From Amaricoccus solimangrovi (GTDB lineage Bacteria; Pseudomonadota; Alphaproteobacteria; Rhodobacterales; Rhodobacteraceae): a stretch of DNA of 64,000 nt. The stretch's first letter is position 1. Every line of letters begins with the position of its first letter. The notes beneath the pieces were generated by a model. The model was not told the origin of the DNA. It did no database searches and was given only the letters and a program-made list of their open reading frames with translations. Below are positions 35,056-43,555 of the stretch, in pieces. The position numbers and the translations under genes are program-made. The stretch spans positions 1 to 64,000 of the forward strand of contig NZ_VFRP01000015.1 in the NCBI RefSeq assembly GCF_006385685.1. The letters run 5' to 3'.

Positions 35056-36645
35056 ATGAGAGCCATGGCGAGAAAGAAGACCGGTCCGACGGGCGCGGAG
35101 GGCGCGAGCCCTCGGGGCGAAACGGCCGAAGAGACGCCGCGCGGCTACTCGATCTACAGCGAGAAAGCGGAGAAGGCCGCGGCCGGGGCGGAGGACGCGG
35201 CCCTCATCGGCGAGGTCGACGCCGCGATCGCGCGCGGCGGCGACACGGCGCCCGCGGAGGCGGCGGAGCCGCCCGCCCCCGGCGCCTCGATCTTCGCCGA
35301 GGCGCCGCCGAGGGCGCCGATGACGCCCGAGGAGGCCGCCCGGGAGACCGCGGAGGACGCCGAACTGCTCGGCGCAGTCGACGACGCGGTCGCGCGCGGC
35401 AAGGAGGTCGAACCCGAAGCCGCCCCCGCGACCGCCTCCCGGCCGGAGGAGAGGCGGATGCCCGAGACCGTCGCCGCGCGGCCCGCGCCTGAACCCCGGC
35501 GCGACGCCCCCTACACGCCGCCCCCCGCCCCGCCCGCGAAATCCGGAAGCTGGGCCGGGCGCCTGCTCGGCGCGCTCCTGCTGCTCCTGATCGGCGCCGG
35601 GCTCGCGCTCTGGCTCGGGCCGAGGCTGGCGCCGAACCTGCCGGCGCCGATCGCGAAATTCCTCGAACCCGGCGGGTCGGAGACCGAGGCGAAGCTCGCC
35701 GCGCTCGATCAGTCGGTGGCCGAGCTCCGCGCCGAACTGGCCGGCCGCCCGGCCGGCGTGACCGAGGATCAGGTCAATTCCGCCGTGTCGGGCGCCGCGA
35801 CGCGGCTCGACGGCGAGATCACCGCGCTGCGCGACGAGATCGGCGCCGGGGCCGGGCTGCCGGAACGGGTCGCCCGGGTCGAATCCGCCGTGCAGGGCAC
35901 GCAGGCGGAAATGGCCGCGCTGAAGGACCAGCTCCCGTCGAGCAACGCGCAGGCGGCCGCCGCGCCCCAGCTCGACGTCTACAAGGGCGAGGTCGAGGGG
36001 CTCCGCGCCGAGATGGGCACGCTCTCCGATCAGGTCGCCGGCCTCCGGAGCCGCGTCGACGAAGTCGCCGCCGAGGCCCAGCGCCAGATCGACACGGCGC
36101 AGCGGACGGTCGATACCGTGCAGGAACAGGCGGCCGAGGCGGTGGATACCGCCACGCGCCAGGCCGACGTCGCGGCGGTGAGCGCGGCGCTCGCCGCCGG
36201 CCAGCCCTTCGCGGAACCGCTCGGCCGCCTCGGGGCGATGCCGGACGTGACGATCCCCGAGGGGCTCACGGCGGCCGCGGACCAGGGCGTTCCCACGCTC
36301 GCGCAGCTGCGCGCCTCCTTCCCCGAGGCCGCGCACGCGGCGATCCGCGCCAGCATCGTGGCCGGCGCGGGCGACGGGATCGCGGATCGCGCCCTCGCCC
36401 TCGTCCGGGCGCAATTCGCGACCCGCTCGCTCAAGCCCGAGGACGGGGCGGGGCCGGACGCGGTCGTGTCGCGCATGGGTGCCAAGCTCGACAACGACGA
36501 CCTCGCCGGCGCGGTCGCCGAGGCCGACGCGCTGCCGAGCGAGGCGAAGGACGCGATGGGCGACTGGCTTCACGATGCCAGGCTGCGCGTGGACGCCAAT
36601 GAAGGGCTGAACAAGCTCGAATCCGCCACCCCCGCCACGAACTGA
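35056..36645 (+). CDS. Mic60/mitofilin-like inner-membrane protein
   Basis: 529 residues. An acidic, Ala/Pro-rich cytoplasmic N terminus (about 1-165), one transmembrane helix (RLLGALLLLLIGAGLALWLG, about 169-188), a long periplasmic coiled coil (about 200-375) and a helical C-terminal domain (about 385-529) match the alphaproteobacterial Mic60 layout. Its place between hemD and hemY is the reported locus for alphaproteobacterial Mic60. Mic60 shapes and tethers intracytoplasmic or crista membranes. Residues 31-62 and 77-115 look like an internal duplication (SIYSEKAEK..LIGEVDAAIARG versus SIFAEA..LLGAVDDAVARG). The start could instead be Met4. Confidence 0.85.
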   Translation: MRAMARKKTGPTGAEGASPRGETAEETPRGYSIYSEKAEKAAAGAEDAALIGEVDAAIARGGDTAPAEAAEPPAPGASIFAEAPPRAPMTPEEAARETAEDAELLGAVDDAVARGKEVEPEAAPATASRPEERRMPETVAARPAPEPRRDAPYTPPPAPPAKSGSWAGRLLGALLLLLIGAGLALWLGPRLAPNLPAPIAKFLEPGGSETEAKLAALDQSVAELRAELAGRPAGVTEDQVNSAVSGAATRLDGEITALRDEIGAGAGLPERVARVESAVQGTQAEMAALKDQLPSSNAQAAAAPQLDVYKGEVEGLRAEMGTLSDQVAGLRSRVDEVAAEAQRQIDTAQRTVDTVQEQAAEAVDTATRQADVAAVSAALAAGQPFAEPLGRLGAMPDVTIPEGLTAAADQGVPTLAQLRASFPEAAHAAIRASIVAGAGDGIADRALALVRAQFATRSLKPEDGAGPDAVVSRMGAKLDNDDLAGAVAEADALPSEAKDAMGDWLHDARLRVDANEGLNKLESATPATN

Positions 36646-36661
36646 CGCGAGGCCGCCCCAA

Positions 36662-38092
36662 ATGCTCTGGTCCCTTATCAAGGTCATCGTCTTCGTCGCC
36701 ATCGCGGTGGCACTCGCCTACGGCGCGAGCTACCTGCTCGCGACGCCGGGCGAGGTGCGCTTCGCCTTCGGAAACTACGAGGTGCTGCTCTCGCCGATCG
36801 GCTTCGTGATCGCGCTCGGCGTCGTGCTGCTCGGCGCCTACATCCTGATGAAGCTCATCGGGCTCATCGTCGCGACCCTGCGCTTCCTGCTCGGCGACGA
36901 GACGGCGCTGAGCCGCCACTTCGCCCGCGGCCGCCAGCGCCGCGGCCTCGACGCGCTCGGCGAGGCGATGACCGCGCTCGCCTCCGACGATGCGCGGCGG
37001 GCGATGAAATACTCGGCCAAGGCGGAACGGCTGCTCGCGCGGCCCGACATCACCCGGCCGATGATCGCCCGCTCCGCCGAGCTCGGCGGCGATACCGCGA
37101 AGGCGCGCACCTACTACAAGGCGATGCTCGAGGATCCGCGCAGCCGCTTCGCCGCCGTGCAGGGGCTGATGCGCCAGCAGCTCGACGAGGGCGACACCGC
37201 GACCGCGCTCGAACTTGCGAAGAAGGCCTTCGCGCTCCGGCCGGACAGCCCGGCGATCCTGCGCCAGCTCTTCGAGCTCCAGTCCCAGCGCGAGGACTGG
37301 GCCGGGGCGCGGGCGACGCTGACCGCCGCGACCCAGGCCAAGCTGCTGCCGCGCGACGTGGCGCTGCGCCGCGACGCGGTGCTCTCGCTCGCCGACGCCC
37401 GCGCCTCGATCGCGAAGGGCGATACCACGCGGGGCGGCGAGGCGGCGCTGCAGGCGAACAAGCTCGCGCCGACGCTGGTGCCCGCGGCCGCGCTCGCCGC
37501 GGGGGTGCATGTCGAGCGCGGGGCGAAGCGCAAGGCGGTCAAGACGCTGACCACCGCCTGGTCAGCCAACCCGCATCCCGATCTCGCCGCCGCCTTCGCC
37601 GGGATCGAGCCGACGGAGACGCCAGCCCAGCGCCGCAAGCGGTTCGAGACGCTGATCGCCGCCCGGCCCGACCATGCCGAGAGCCACCTGCTGAAGGCCG
37701 AGCTCGCCCTCGCCGACGAGGATTTCCCGGCGGCGCGCAAGGCGATGGGCACCCTCGCGGAGACCGATCCCACGACGCGCAGCCTCGCGATCATGGCGGC
37801 GGTGGAACGCGGCACCGGCGCGCCCGACGCGGTGGTGAGCGGCTGGCTCACCAAGGCGCTTTCCGCCTCGCGCGGGCCGCAGTGGACCTGCGAGAAGTGC
37901 AACCACGTGCATACGCACTGGATGCCGATCTGCGAGAATTGCGGCGCCTTCGACACGCTGGCCTGGAAATCCGCGCTGCATCCCGAGGACAGCTCGCTCG
38001 CGCAGTCCGCGATGCTTCCGCTCATCATCGGCATGGCCGAGAAGCCCTCGGAACAGGAGCCGGGGGCGGAGGCGAAGACCGTCAACGCCTGA
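36662..38092 (+). CDS. hemY: HemY-like tetratricopeptide membrane protein
   Basis: 476 residues, HemY N-terminal-domain family (not protoporphyrinogen oxidase). Two N-terminal transmembrane helices (about 5-27 and 41-64) with EVRFAFGNYEVLLSPIG between, then the motif SRHFARGRQRRGLDALGEAM and a TPR-like helical solenoid. At the C terminus a zinc-ribbon (Cys410, Cys413, Cys424, Cys427, in WTCEKC and CENCG) resembles the rubredoxin-like end of LapB. It starts 16 bases after the Mic60-like gene. The molecular role is unproven; by context it belongs with haem or membrane organisation. Confidence 0.9.
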   Translation: MLWSLIKVIVFVAIAVALAYGASYLLATPGEVRFAFGNYEVLLSPIGFVIALGVVLLGAYILMKLIGLIVATLRFLLGDETALSRHFARGRQRRGLDALGEAMTALASDDARRAMKYSAKAERLLARPDITRPMIARSAELGGDTAKARTYYKAMLEDPRSRFAAVQGLMRQQLDEGDTATALELAKKAFALRPDSPAILRQLFELQSQREDWAGARATLTAATQAKLLPRDVALRRDAVLSLADARASIAKGDTTRGGEAALQANKLAPTLVPAAALAAGVHVERGAKRKAVKTLTTAWSANPHPDLAAAFAGIEPTETPAQRRKRFETLIAARPDHAESHLLKAELALADEDFPAARKAMGTLAETDPTTRSLAIMAAVERGTGAPDAVVSGWLTKALSASRGPQWTCEKCNHVHTHWMPICENCGAFDTLAWKSALHPEDSSLAQSAMLPLIIGMAEKPSEQEPGAEAKTVNA

Positions 38093-38114
38093 GGGCCCGC
38101 GTATCTCGGATCCG

Positions 38115-38142
38115 AAGCCCCCGCCGCGCGCGGGGGCTTTTT
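38115..38142 (+). terminator. Rho-independent terminator after hemY
   Basis: Ten-base arms AAGCCCCCGC / GCGGGGGCTT with a five-base loop, followed by TTT; 22 bases after the hemY stop. It ends six bases before the convergent gene at 38148 and may serve both. Confidence 0.85.
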
Positions 38143-38147
38143 CGTTG

Positions 38148-38591
38148 CTAGCGCAGCGCCGCCGTCACGCAGCCGCTCGCGCTGTCGAAAGGGGGCCAGC
38201 CGCTGGTCCAGGAGCGCGCCCGATCCTCGAGCGCGCCGCAGACCCGCGCGGTCCGGCCGTCCACCCAGTCGATCGCATAGGGCGCGCCGGTCGAGGGGTC
38301 GCGCAGACGACCCTCCGATCCGGGCGCGAGGCAGGCGGGGCTGATCTCGCCCAGCGCCGCCGGCTGTGCCGGGCTCGCCTTCGCATCGCCGTGGCAGATC
38401 AGCGCCTGGGCGATCTCGCGCATGTCCGCGAGCCGCTGGGTATCGCGCCGGTCCCGCCGGCCCGCGTCCGGCCCGCCGATCAGCGCGAGCGAGAGCCCGA
38501 GCACTACCGCGCAGACGAGGCCGGTGACGGCGACCGCCGCCCGGGCACGGTTGCGCGGCGAGAGAAGCGGCGGCGTCTGGCCGAAGCTCAT
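38148..38591 (-). CDS. Hypothetical protein with one N-terminal transmembrane helix
   Basis: 147 residues, family not recognised. One helix (AAVAVTGLVCAVVLGLSLAL, about residues 18-37) is followed by a periplasmic domain holding three Cys (in LICHGDA, SPACLAP and RVCGALEDR) plus one in SGCVTAAL, which could form two disulfides. The start overlaps the stop of the upstream DUF5671-like gene (ATGA), so the two are translated together. Confidence 0.7.
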   Translation of the reverse strand: MSFGQTPPLLSPRNRARAAVAVTGLVCAVVLGLSLALIGGPDAGRRDRRDTQRLADMREIAQALICHGDAKASPAQPAALGEISPACLAPGSEGRLRDPSTGAPYAIDWVDGRTARVCGALEDRARSWTSGWPPFDSASGCVTAALR

Positions 38592-39214
38592 TCCTCGTCC
38601 TCCCGCCGTCCCGCGCCGTAATAGGCGAAGATCGCCCCGGCGATGACCGCGACCGTCGCGGCCTTCAGCAGGAACCGCGGCGTCAGATCGCCGCCGAGAA
38701 AGCCCGCGATCACCGCGACGCCATTGCCGAGCAGCGTCGTCGCGGCGAGGAAGAGCGCGCCCCAGGTCAGCCAGCGCCCGACCGCGCCCCGGCGCTGACC
38801 CGGGTCGCGCTCCGCGTCGCGGGCGAGGCCGAGGCTCGTCAGCGCCCAGACCGGATAGGCGATCACCAGCCCCGCGATCGCCCAGCGCAACGCCGCGCCG
38901 TCGGCGAGCCCGGGCTCGAGCGGATCCGGCAGCCAGGTGTCGATCAGCGCGAAGACGAGCAGGTTCAGGTTCACCGCGAGCATGCCGAGCGCGAAGAACA
39001 TCAGCCCGTGGCGGAAGGCGTCGCGCGCCGAGACCACGGCGCGCGGCCGGGGCACCGGCGGCAGGCCCGGCACGTCGATCCAGGCCGAGAGCGCCGCCTC
39101 GATCTCGCCCGCGCTCCAGCCCGCCTCGGCGAGCGCGCGGGCGATGGCCGGCCGGGTCCCGCCCCGGGCCAGCGCCTCGCGCGCATAGGCGGTCAGCGCG
39201 TCGGAGGCGCGCAT
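38588..39214 (-). CDS. DUF5671-like integral membrane protein
   Basis: 208 residues. An N-terminal helical module (AREALARGGTRPAIARALAE, then AGWSAGEIEAALSAW; residues about 11-45), resembling a UBA-like or small helical-hairpin domain, is followed by about four transmembrane helices. VVSARDAFRHGLMFFALGML and FALIDTWLPDP match the DUF5671 pattern as I remember it. Function unknown. It is coupled to the downstream 147-residue gene by ATGA and lies just after the DUF1244 gene. Confidence 0.7.
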   Translation of the reverse strand: MRASDALTAYAREALARGGTRPAIARALAEAGWSAGEIEAALSAWIDVPGLPPVPRPRAVVSARDAFRHGLMFFALGMLAVNLNLLVFALIDTWLPDPLEPGLADGAALRWAIAGLVIAYPVWALTSLGLARDAERDPGQRRGAVGRWLTWGALFLAATTLLGNGVAVIAGFLGGDLTPRFLLKAATVAVIAGAIFAYYGAGRREDEE

Positions 39215-39218
39215 GGCC

Positions 39219-39509
39219 TCAGGAATGCCCGGAATCGAACGCCGCCTTCGCCTCCGGGCTCGCCTCGGTCTGGTAGCGCGCCACCCATTCGGAATAGGGC
39301 ATCCCGTAGAAGATCTCGCGCGCCTCGTCCTTCGTCATCGCGACGCCCCGCGCCTCCGCCGCCTCCTGATACCAGCGGCTGAGACAGTTGCGGCAGAAGC
39401 CCGCGAGATTCATCAGGTCGATGTTCTGCGCGTCGGTCCGGGCGCGCAGATGATCGCGCAGCGCGCGGAAGGCCGCCGCCTCCAGTTCGGTCCGGGTCCG
39501 GTCGTCCAT
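39219..39509 (-). CDS. DUF1244 family protein
   Basis: 96 residues. NIDLMNLAGFCRNCLSRWYQ (about residues 29-48), with CRNC and the following EAAEARGVAMTKDEAREIFY and GMPYSEWVARYQ, are the conserved core of DUF1244, a small helical family widespread in alpha- and gammaproteobacteria with no known function. GGGAGAG precedes the ATG. It may be the first gene of a three-gene unit with the two membrane proteins downstream. Confidence 0.9.
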   Translation of the reverse strand: MDDRTRTELEAAAFRALRDHLRARTDAQNIDLMNLAGFCRNCLSRWYQEAAEARGVAMTKDEAREIFYGMPYSEWVARYQTEASPEAKAAFDSGHS

Positions 39510-39592
39510 GGTTCTCTCCCTTCGCGCCGGCTTCCGGCGCCTTTCCTCGGCCGGAACATGGGCGCGCGCGCGCGGCGCGGCAAGGGCGGTTC

Positions 39593-40363
39593 TCAGCCGC
39601 CCCCGGCCCCCGCTGCCGCCGGCGCGTCGAGCACCTCGCGCAGGATCGGCGCCAGCCGCGCGGCCCAGCCGACCTGTTCCTCCGGCGTCGCGATCAGGTC
39701 CTGGCGGATCTCGATCAGCACGTGGCGCAGCCCGCGCATCGTGCCGTGGCGGAACATCGTGTCGCCCTCGAGCGCGCCGTGATAGGGTTCGTTGTCGCCG
39801 ACGACGATGTCGCTCTCCGCCGCCAGCCGCTCGATCAGCGGGCGGGCGACCCGGTCGTCGCGATCCCAGAGCACGCCGACATGCCAGGGCCGGGCCGGAC
39901 GCCCGCGCAGCCGCGGCGTGAACGAATGGATCGAGACGAGCGCCGGCTCCCGCCCCGCCGCCAGCATCGCGTCGATCTCGGCGGTGATGGCCTGGTGATA
40001 GGGCCGGTGCCAGGCGTCGAGCCGCCGCTCGCGCTCCTCCGCGTCGGCGTCGCGGTTCCCGGGGATGATCGTGCCGTCGTAGAGGCGCATCAGCAGCGTC
40101 GGGTCGAATTCGCCCCGGTTCGGGTCGATCACCAGCCGCGAGAACCGCGTCAGCAGCGCCGGCGCGTCGAGCCGGCGCGACAGTTCGACCGCGACGCCCC
40201 GCGCCCCGATGTCATGGGCGATGTGGCGCGCCATCTCCGCGGCCGGCAGGCCGAGATCGCCGCCGGCGACGGAGGGGGGCACGCGGTTGGTCGCATGATC
40301 GCAGAGCACGAGTATCGGCGCCTGTCCGGCGCCGTTCAGACGTTCATAGGCGGGGTCTTGCAT
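39593..40363 (-). CDS. N-formylglutamate amidohydrolase family protein
   Basis: 256 residues. Family signature ILVLCDHATNRVPPSVAGGD near the N terminus, then RHIAHDIGARGVAVELSRRL, FSRLVIDPNRG and ALVSIHSFTPRLRG, with conserved metal-ligand His residues. HutG-type members release formate from N-formylglutamate in histidine breakdown, but no hut gene is here, so a related amidohydrolase role is equally likely. The ATG at 40363 fits the family N terminus; the open frame upstream is not needed. Confidence 0.88.
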   Translation of the reverse strand: MQDPAYERLNGAGQAPILVLCDHATNRVPPSVAGGDLGLPAAEMARHIAHDIGARGVAVELSRRLDAPALLTRFSRLVIDPNRGEFDPTLLMRLYDGTIIPGNRDADAEERERRLDAWHRPYHQAITAEIDAMLAAGREPALVSIHSFTPRLRGRPARPWHVGVLWDRDDRVARPLIERLAAESDIVVGDNEPYHGALEGDTMFRHGTMRGLRHVLIEIRQDLIATPEEQVGWAARLAPILREVLDAPAAAGAGGG

Positions 40364-40524
40364 GCGCGGTCCGTCGGGAGTTGTAATCGGAAGCCTAACC
40401 CGGACCCTCCGGCGACGCCAGATCGTCATCGAACTTTCGCATTCAGGCGCGATTTTTTTCGTTTATCATCGCGCACGTTCGGTTATAAGCGGGCCGGATC
40501 CAGACAGGATTGGATGGCCTACCC

Positions 40525-41982
40525 ATGAGCACGCTCCGCCGGCAACGCAACGTCAAGATCGTGGCAACCCTCGGTCCAGCCTCCGACAGCTACGAGATGA
40601 TCAAGAACCTGTGGATCGCGGGGGCGGATGTGTTCCGGCTCAACATGAGCCACGGCACGCAGGCCGACATCGCCCGCCGCCACGGGATGATCCGCCAGCT
40701 CGAGAAGGAGATCGGGCGGCCGATCTCGATCCTCGCCGACCTGCAGGGGCCGAAGCTGCGCTGCGGCGTCTTCGCGAACGGACCCGTGACGCTGACCGAG
40801 GGGGCGAAGTTCCGCTTCGACCTCGATCCGGCGGAGGGGGACGAAAGCCGCGTCTGCCTGCCGCATCCCGAGATCTTCGAGGCGCTGGAGCCCGGCGCGA
40901 CGCTGCTCGTCAACGACGGCAAGATCCGGCTGCGCGTCGCCGATTGCGCGCCCGACTATGCCAACATGATCGTCGAGGTCGGCGGCGACATCTCGAACCG
41001 CAAGGGCGTGAACGTGCCCGACGTGGTCCTGCCGCTGGCCGCGCTGTCGGAGAAGGATCTCAGCGACCTCGAATTCGCCTGCGAGCTTGGCATCGACTGG
41101 CTGGCGCTCTCCTTCGTGCAGCGCGCGGCGGACGTCTACGAGGCGCGCGAACTCGCCGACGGCCGCGCCGCGATCATGTCGAAGATCGAGAAGCCGGCGG
41201 CGGTGAAGGCCTTCACCGAGATCCTCGAGGCCTCGGACGGAATCATGGTCGCCCGCGGCGATCTCGGCGTCGAGCTACCGGTGCACGAGGTGCCGCCGAT
41301 CCAGAAGCGGCTCACCCGCGGCTGCCGCGCGGTCGGCAAGCCGGTGATCGTCGCGACCCAGATGATGGAGAGCATGATCTCCGCCCCGGTGCCGACCCGC
41401 GCCGAGGTCTCCGACGTCGCCGCGGCGATCTACGAGGGCGCGGACGCGGTGATGCTGTCGGCCGAGAGCGCCTCGGGCGACTATCCGATCGAGGCGGTGA
41501 CGACGATGGACAACGTCGCCATCTCGGTCGAGAGCGACCCGACCTACCGCCAGATCATCGAGGCGCAGCGCGTGCCCTTCCGCCAGCGGGTCTCGGACGC
41601 GATCACAGTCGCCGCGCGCGAGGTGGCCGAGACCACGCATGTGAAGGCGATCTGCTGCTATTCGCACTCCGGCACGACGGCGCTCCTGACCGCGCGCGAG
41701 CGGCCGCGGGTGCCGATCATCGCGCTGACCCCGCTCGCGCGGACCGCGCGGCGGCTGGTGCTGAGCTGGGGCGTGCATTGCGTGATCACCGAATCGGTCG
41801 ACCGCTTCAAGCTCGCCGTCGTCGGCGCGGCCCGCGCGGCGCGCCAGTACGGTTTCGCGGGCGAGGACGACAAGATCGTGGTCACCGCCGGCATCCCCTT
41901 CGGCAAGCCCGGCACGACCAACATCCTGCGCGTCGCCCCCTGCAGCGAGCAGGCGATCTACGAGGGCGGCTCGGAGGATTGA
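40525..41982 (+). CDS. pyk: Pyruvate kinase
   Basis: 485 residues. Makes pyruvate and ATP from phosphoenolpyruvate and ADP. N-terminal KIVATLGPASDSYEMI, LNMSHGTQADIARRH, ADLQGPKLRCG; the catalytic Lys is in SKIEKPAAVKAF; the Mg-binding block is MVARGDLGVELP; QMMESMISAPVPTRAEVSDV is the ADP region. The C-terminal allosteric domain is complete. Upstream, 40452-40489 is AT-rich, with a TATAAG at 40484 that may be the -10 box. Palindromic repeat copy 4 begins five bases after the stop. Confidence 0.97.
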   Translation: MSTLRRQRNVKIVATLGPASDSYEMIKNLWIAGADVFRLNMSHGTQADIARRHGMIRQLEKEIGRPISILADLQGPKLRCGVFANGPVTLTEGAKFRFDLDPAEGDESRVCLPHPEIFEALEPGATLLVNDGKIRLRVADCAPDYANMIVEVGGDISNRKGVNVPDVVLPLAALSEKDLSDLEFACELGIDWLALSFVQRAADVYEARELADGRAAIMSKIEKPAAVKAFTEILEASDGIMVARGDLGVELPVHEVPPIQKRLTRGCRAVGKPVIVATQMMESMISAPVPTRAEVSDVAAAIYEGADAVMLSAESASGDYPIEAVTTMDNVAISVESDPTYRQIIEAQRVPFRQRVSDAITVAAREVAETTHVKAICCYSHSGTTALLTARERPRVPIIALTPLARTARRLVLSWGVHCVITESVDRFKLAVVGAARAARQYGFAGEDDKIVVTAGIPFGKPGTTNILRVAPCSEQAIYEGGSED

Positions 41983-41986
41983 GGCG

Positions 41987-42049
41987 GGCGGACACCTGTC
42001 CGCCGCTCCCGGCCCTTCGTGAAGGAAGGCGGACCGAGGTCCGCCCTAC
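41987..42049 (-). repeat. Dispersed palindromic repeat, copy 4 (double-palindrome form)
   Basis: On the minus strand GTAGGGCGGACC-TC-GGTCCGCC (42028-42049), about 23 bases, then a second perfect palindrome GGCGGACA / TGTCCGCC (41987-42004). The same two-palindrome architecture as copy 1. It fills the gap between the convergent pyk and betC genes, and the TAG of GTAGGGC (42046-42048) is the betC stop codon. Confidence 0.8.
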
Positions 42050-43542
42050 GGGCCGCGCTGGGATTCCTCGAGCACGTTCAGGTCCATGTGGTTGCGCATG
42101 TAGGCCTGGGAGGCGTCGCGAATCGGCTGGAAATCCCAAGGGAAATGCGCCCCCTCGCGCAGCGCCGCGTAGATGAGGCGCCGCCGCGCCTGGCTCGCGC
42201 GGACTTCCGCGTCGAAACGGGCGAGATCCCACCGCGCCTCCGCCATCTCGATGAGCCGGGCCAGCGTCTCCGCGTGAGCGGGATCGGCGGCCAGGTCCCG
42301 CAGCTCGGCCGGATCGGCGTCGAGACCGTAGAGCAGCGGCGGATCCGCCTCGCAGAGCACGAGCTTGTAGCGCCCTTCCCGCAGCGCGACGAGCGGCGCG
42401 ACCGAACCCTCGGCGGCGTATTCCATCGCCACCGGCCCACGGTCGAGTTCCCCGCCGAGAAGCGACGGCGTGAGGTCCACCCCGTCGCAGTCGAGCGCCG
42501 GCGCGCCGCCGAGCGCGGCCAGGGTCGGCGCGATGTCGAGCGCCGAGACCGGCGTCGCGATCCGGCGGGGCACGATCCCCGGTCCCGCGAAGAGAAGCGG
42601 CACCCGCGCCGAGCCTTCGTGGAAGCCCATCTTGAACCAGAGACCGCGCTCGCCCAGCATGTCGCCATGGTCGGAGGTGAAGACGATCACCGTCTCCTCC
42701 GCCATGCCGGTCGCCTCCAGAACCGCGAGGATCCTGCCGATTTCCGCGTCGATGTAGGAGATGTTGGCGAAATAGCCCCGGCGCGCGTCGCGGATGTTCT
42801 CCCGCGTCACCGGCATCGCATCGTGCTCGCAGGCGTCGAGCAGCCGGCGCGAATGCGGGTCCTGATCCGCGTAGGGTATCGCCGCGACCTCGGGATCGAG
42901 CGCGGGGCAGTCGGCGTAGAGATCCCAGAACGGGCGGCGCGCGACATAGGGATCATGCGGATGGGTGAAGCTCACCGTCAGGCACCAGGGCCGCGGATCC
43001 TTGCGCCGGCAGAGGTCGCGGAGCCGCGCCTGGGCCTGGAAGGACACCTCGTCGTCGTATTCGAGCTGGTTGGTGATCTCCGCCACCCCCGCCCCGGTCA
43101 CGGAGCCGAGATTGTGATACCACCAGTCGATCCGCTCGCCGGGCTTCCCGTAATCCGGCGTCCAGCCGTAGTCGGCCGGATAGATGTCGGTCGTCAGCCG
43201 CTGTTCGAACCCGTGCAGCTGGTCGGGACCGACGAAATGCATCTTGCCCGAAAGCGTGGTCTGGTAGCCCCCCGCCCGCAGCGCATGGGCGAAGGTCGGG
43301 ATGTCGGCGGCGAATTCGGCGGCGTTGTCGTAGACATGGGTCCGGCTCGGCAAAAGCCCCGTCATGAACGAGGCCCGCGCCGGCGAGCAGAGCGGGCTCG
43401 CGCAATAGGCGTTCGCGTATCGCGCCGACCGTTCGGCGAGCGCGCGGAGGTTGGGCACGCGGAGGAAGTCCGCGGGCCCGTCCGGAAACAGCGTCCCGGT
43501 GAGCTGATCCACCATCAGGATCAGGAAATTCGGCCGTCGCAT
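42046..43542 (-). CDS. betC: Choline-sulfatase
   Basis: 498 residues. Hydrolyses choline-O-sulfate to choline and sulfate, feeding glycine-betaine synthesis and sulfur supply. Type I sulfatase: the formylglycine nucleophile is Cys52 in LCSPARASFMTG; metal ligands include D12-Q13 (MVDQL) and the FTSDHGDMLGERGLW block. The C terminus YMRNHMDLNVLEESQ is characteristic of choline-sulfatases. The stop TAG is supplied by the adjacent palindromic repeat. It lies 13 bases after choX, in one operon. Confidence 0.93.
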   Translation of the reverse strand: MRRPNFLILMVDQLTGTLFPDGPADFLRVPNLRALAERSARYANAYCASPLCSPARASFMTGLLPSRTHVYDNAAEFAADIPTFAHALRAGGYQTTLSGKMHFVGPDQLHGFEQRLTTDIYPADYGWTPDYGKPGERIDWWYHNLGSVTGAGVAEITNQLEYDDEVSFQAQARLRDLCRRKDPRPWCLTVSFTHPHDPYVARRPFWDLYADCPALDPEVAAIPYADQDPHSRRLLDACEHDAMPVTRENIRDARRGYFANISYIDAEIGRILAVLEATGMAEETVIVFTSDHGDMLGERGLWFKMGFHEGSARVPLLFAGPGIVPRRIATPVSALDIAPTLAALGGAPALDCDGVDLTPSLLGGELDRGPVAMEYAAEGSVAPLVALREGRYKLVLCEADPPLLYGLDADPAELRDLAADPAHAETLARLIEMAEARWDLARFDAEVRASQARRRLIYAALREGAHFPWDFQPIRDASQAYMRNHMDLNVLEESQRGP

Positions 43543-43555
43543 CGGAGTTCCGGCC

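Noticed and set aside
40452-40489. Promoter for pyk in the AT-rich stretch
   Set aside because: TATAAG is a fair -10 box but no acceptable -35 box lies 16-18 bases upstream; left as a remark under pyk.
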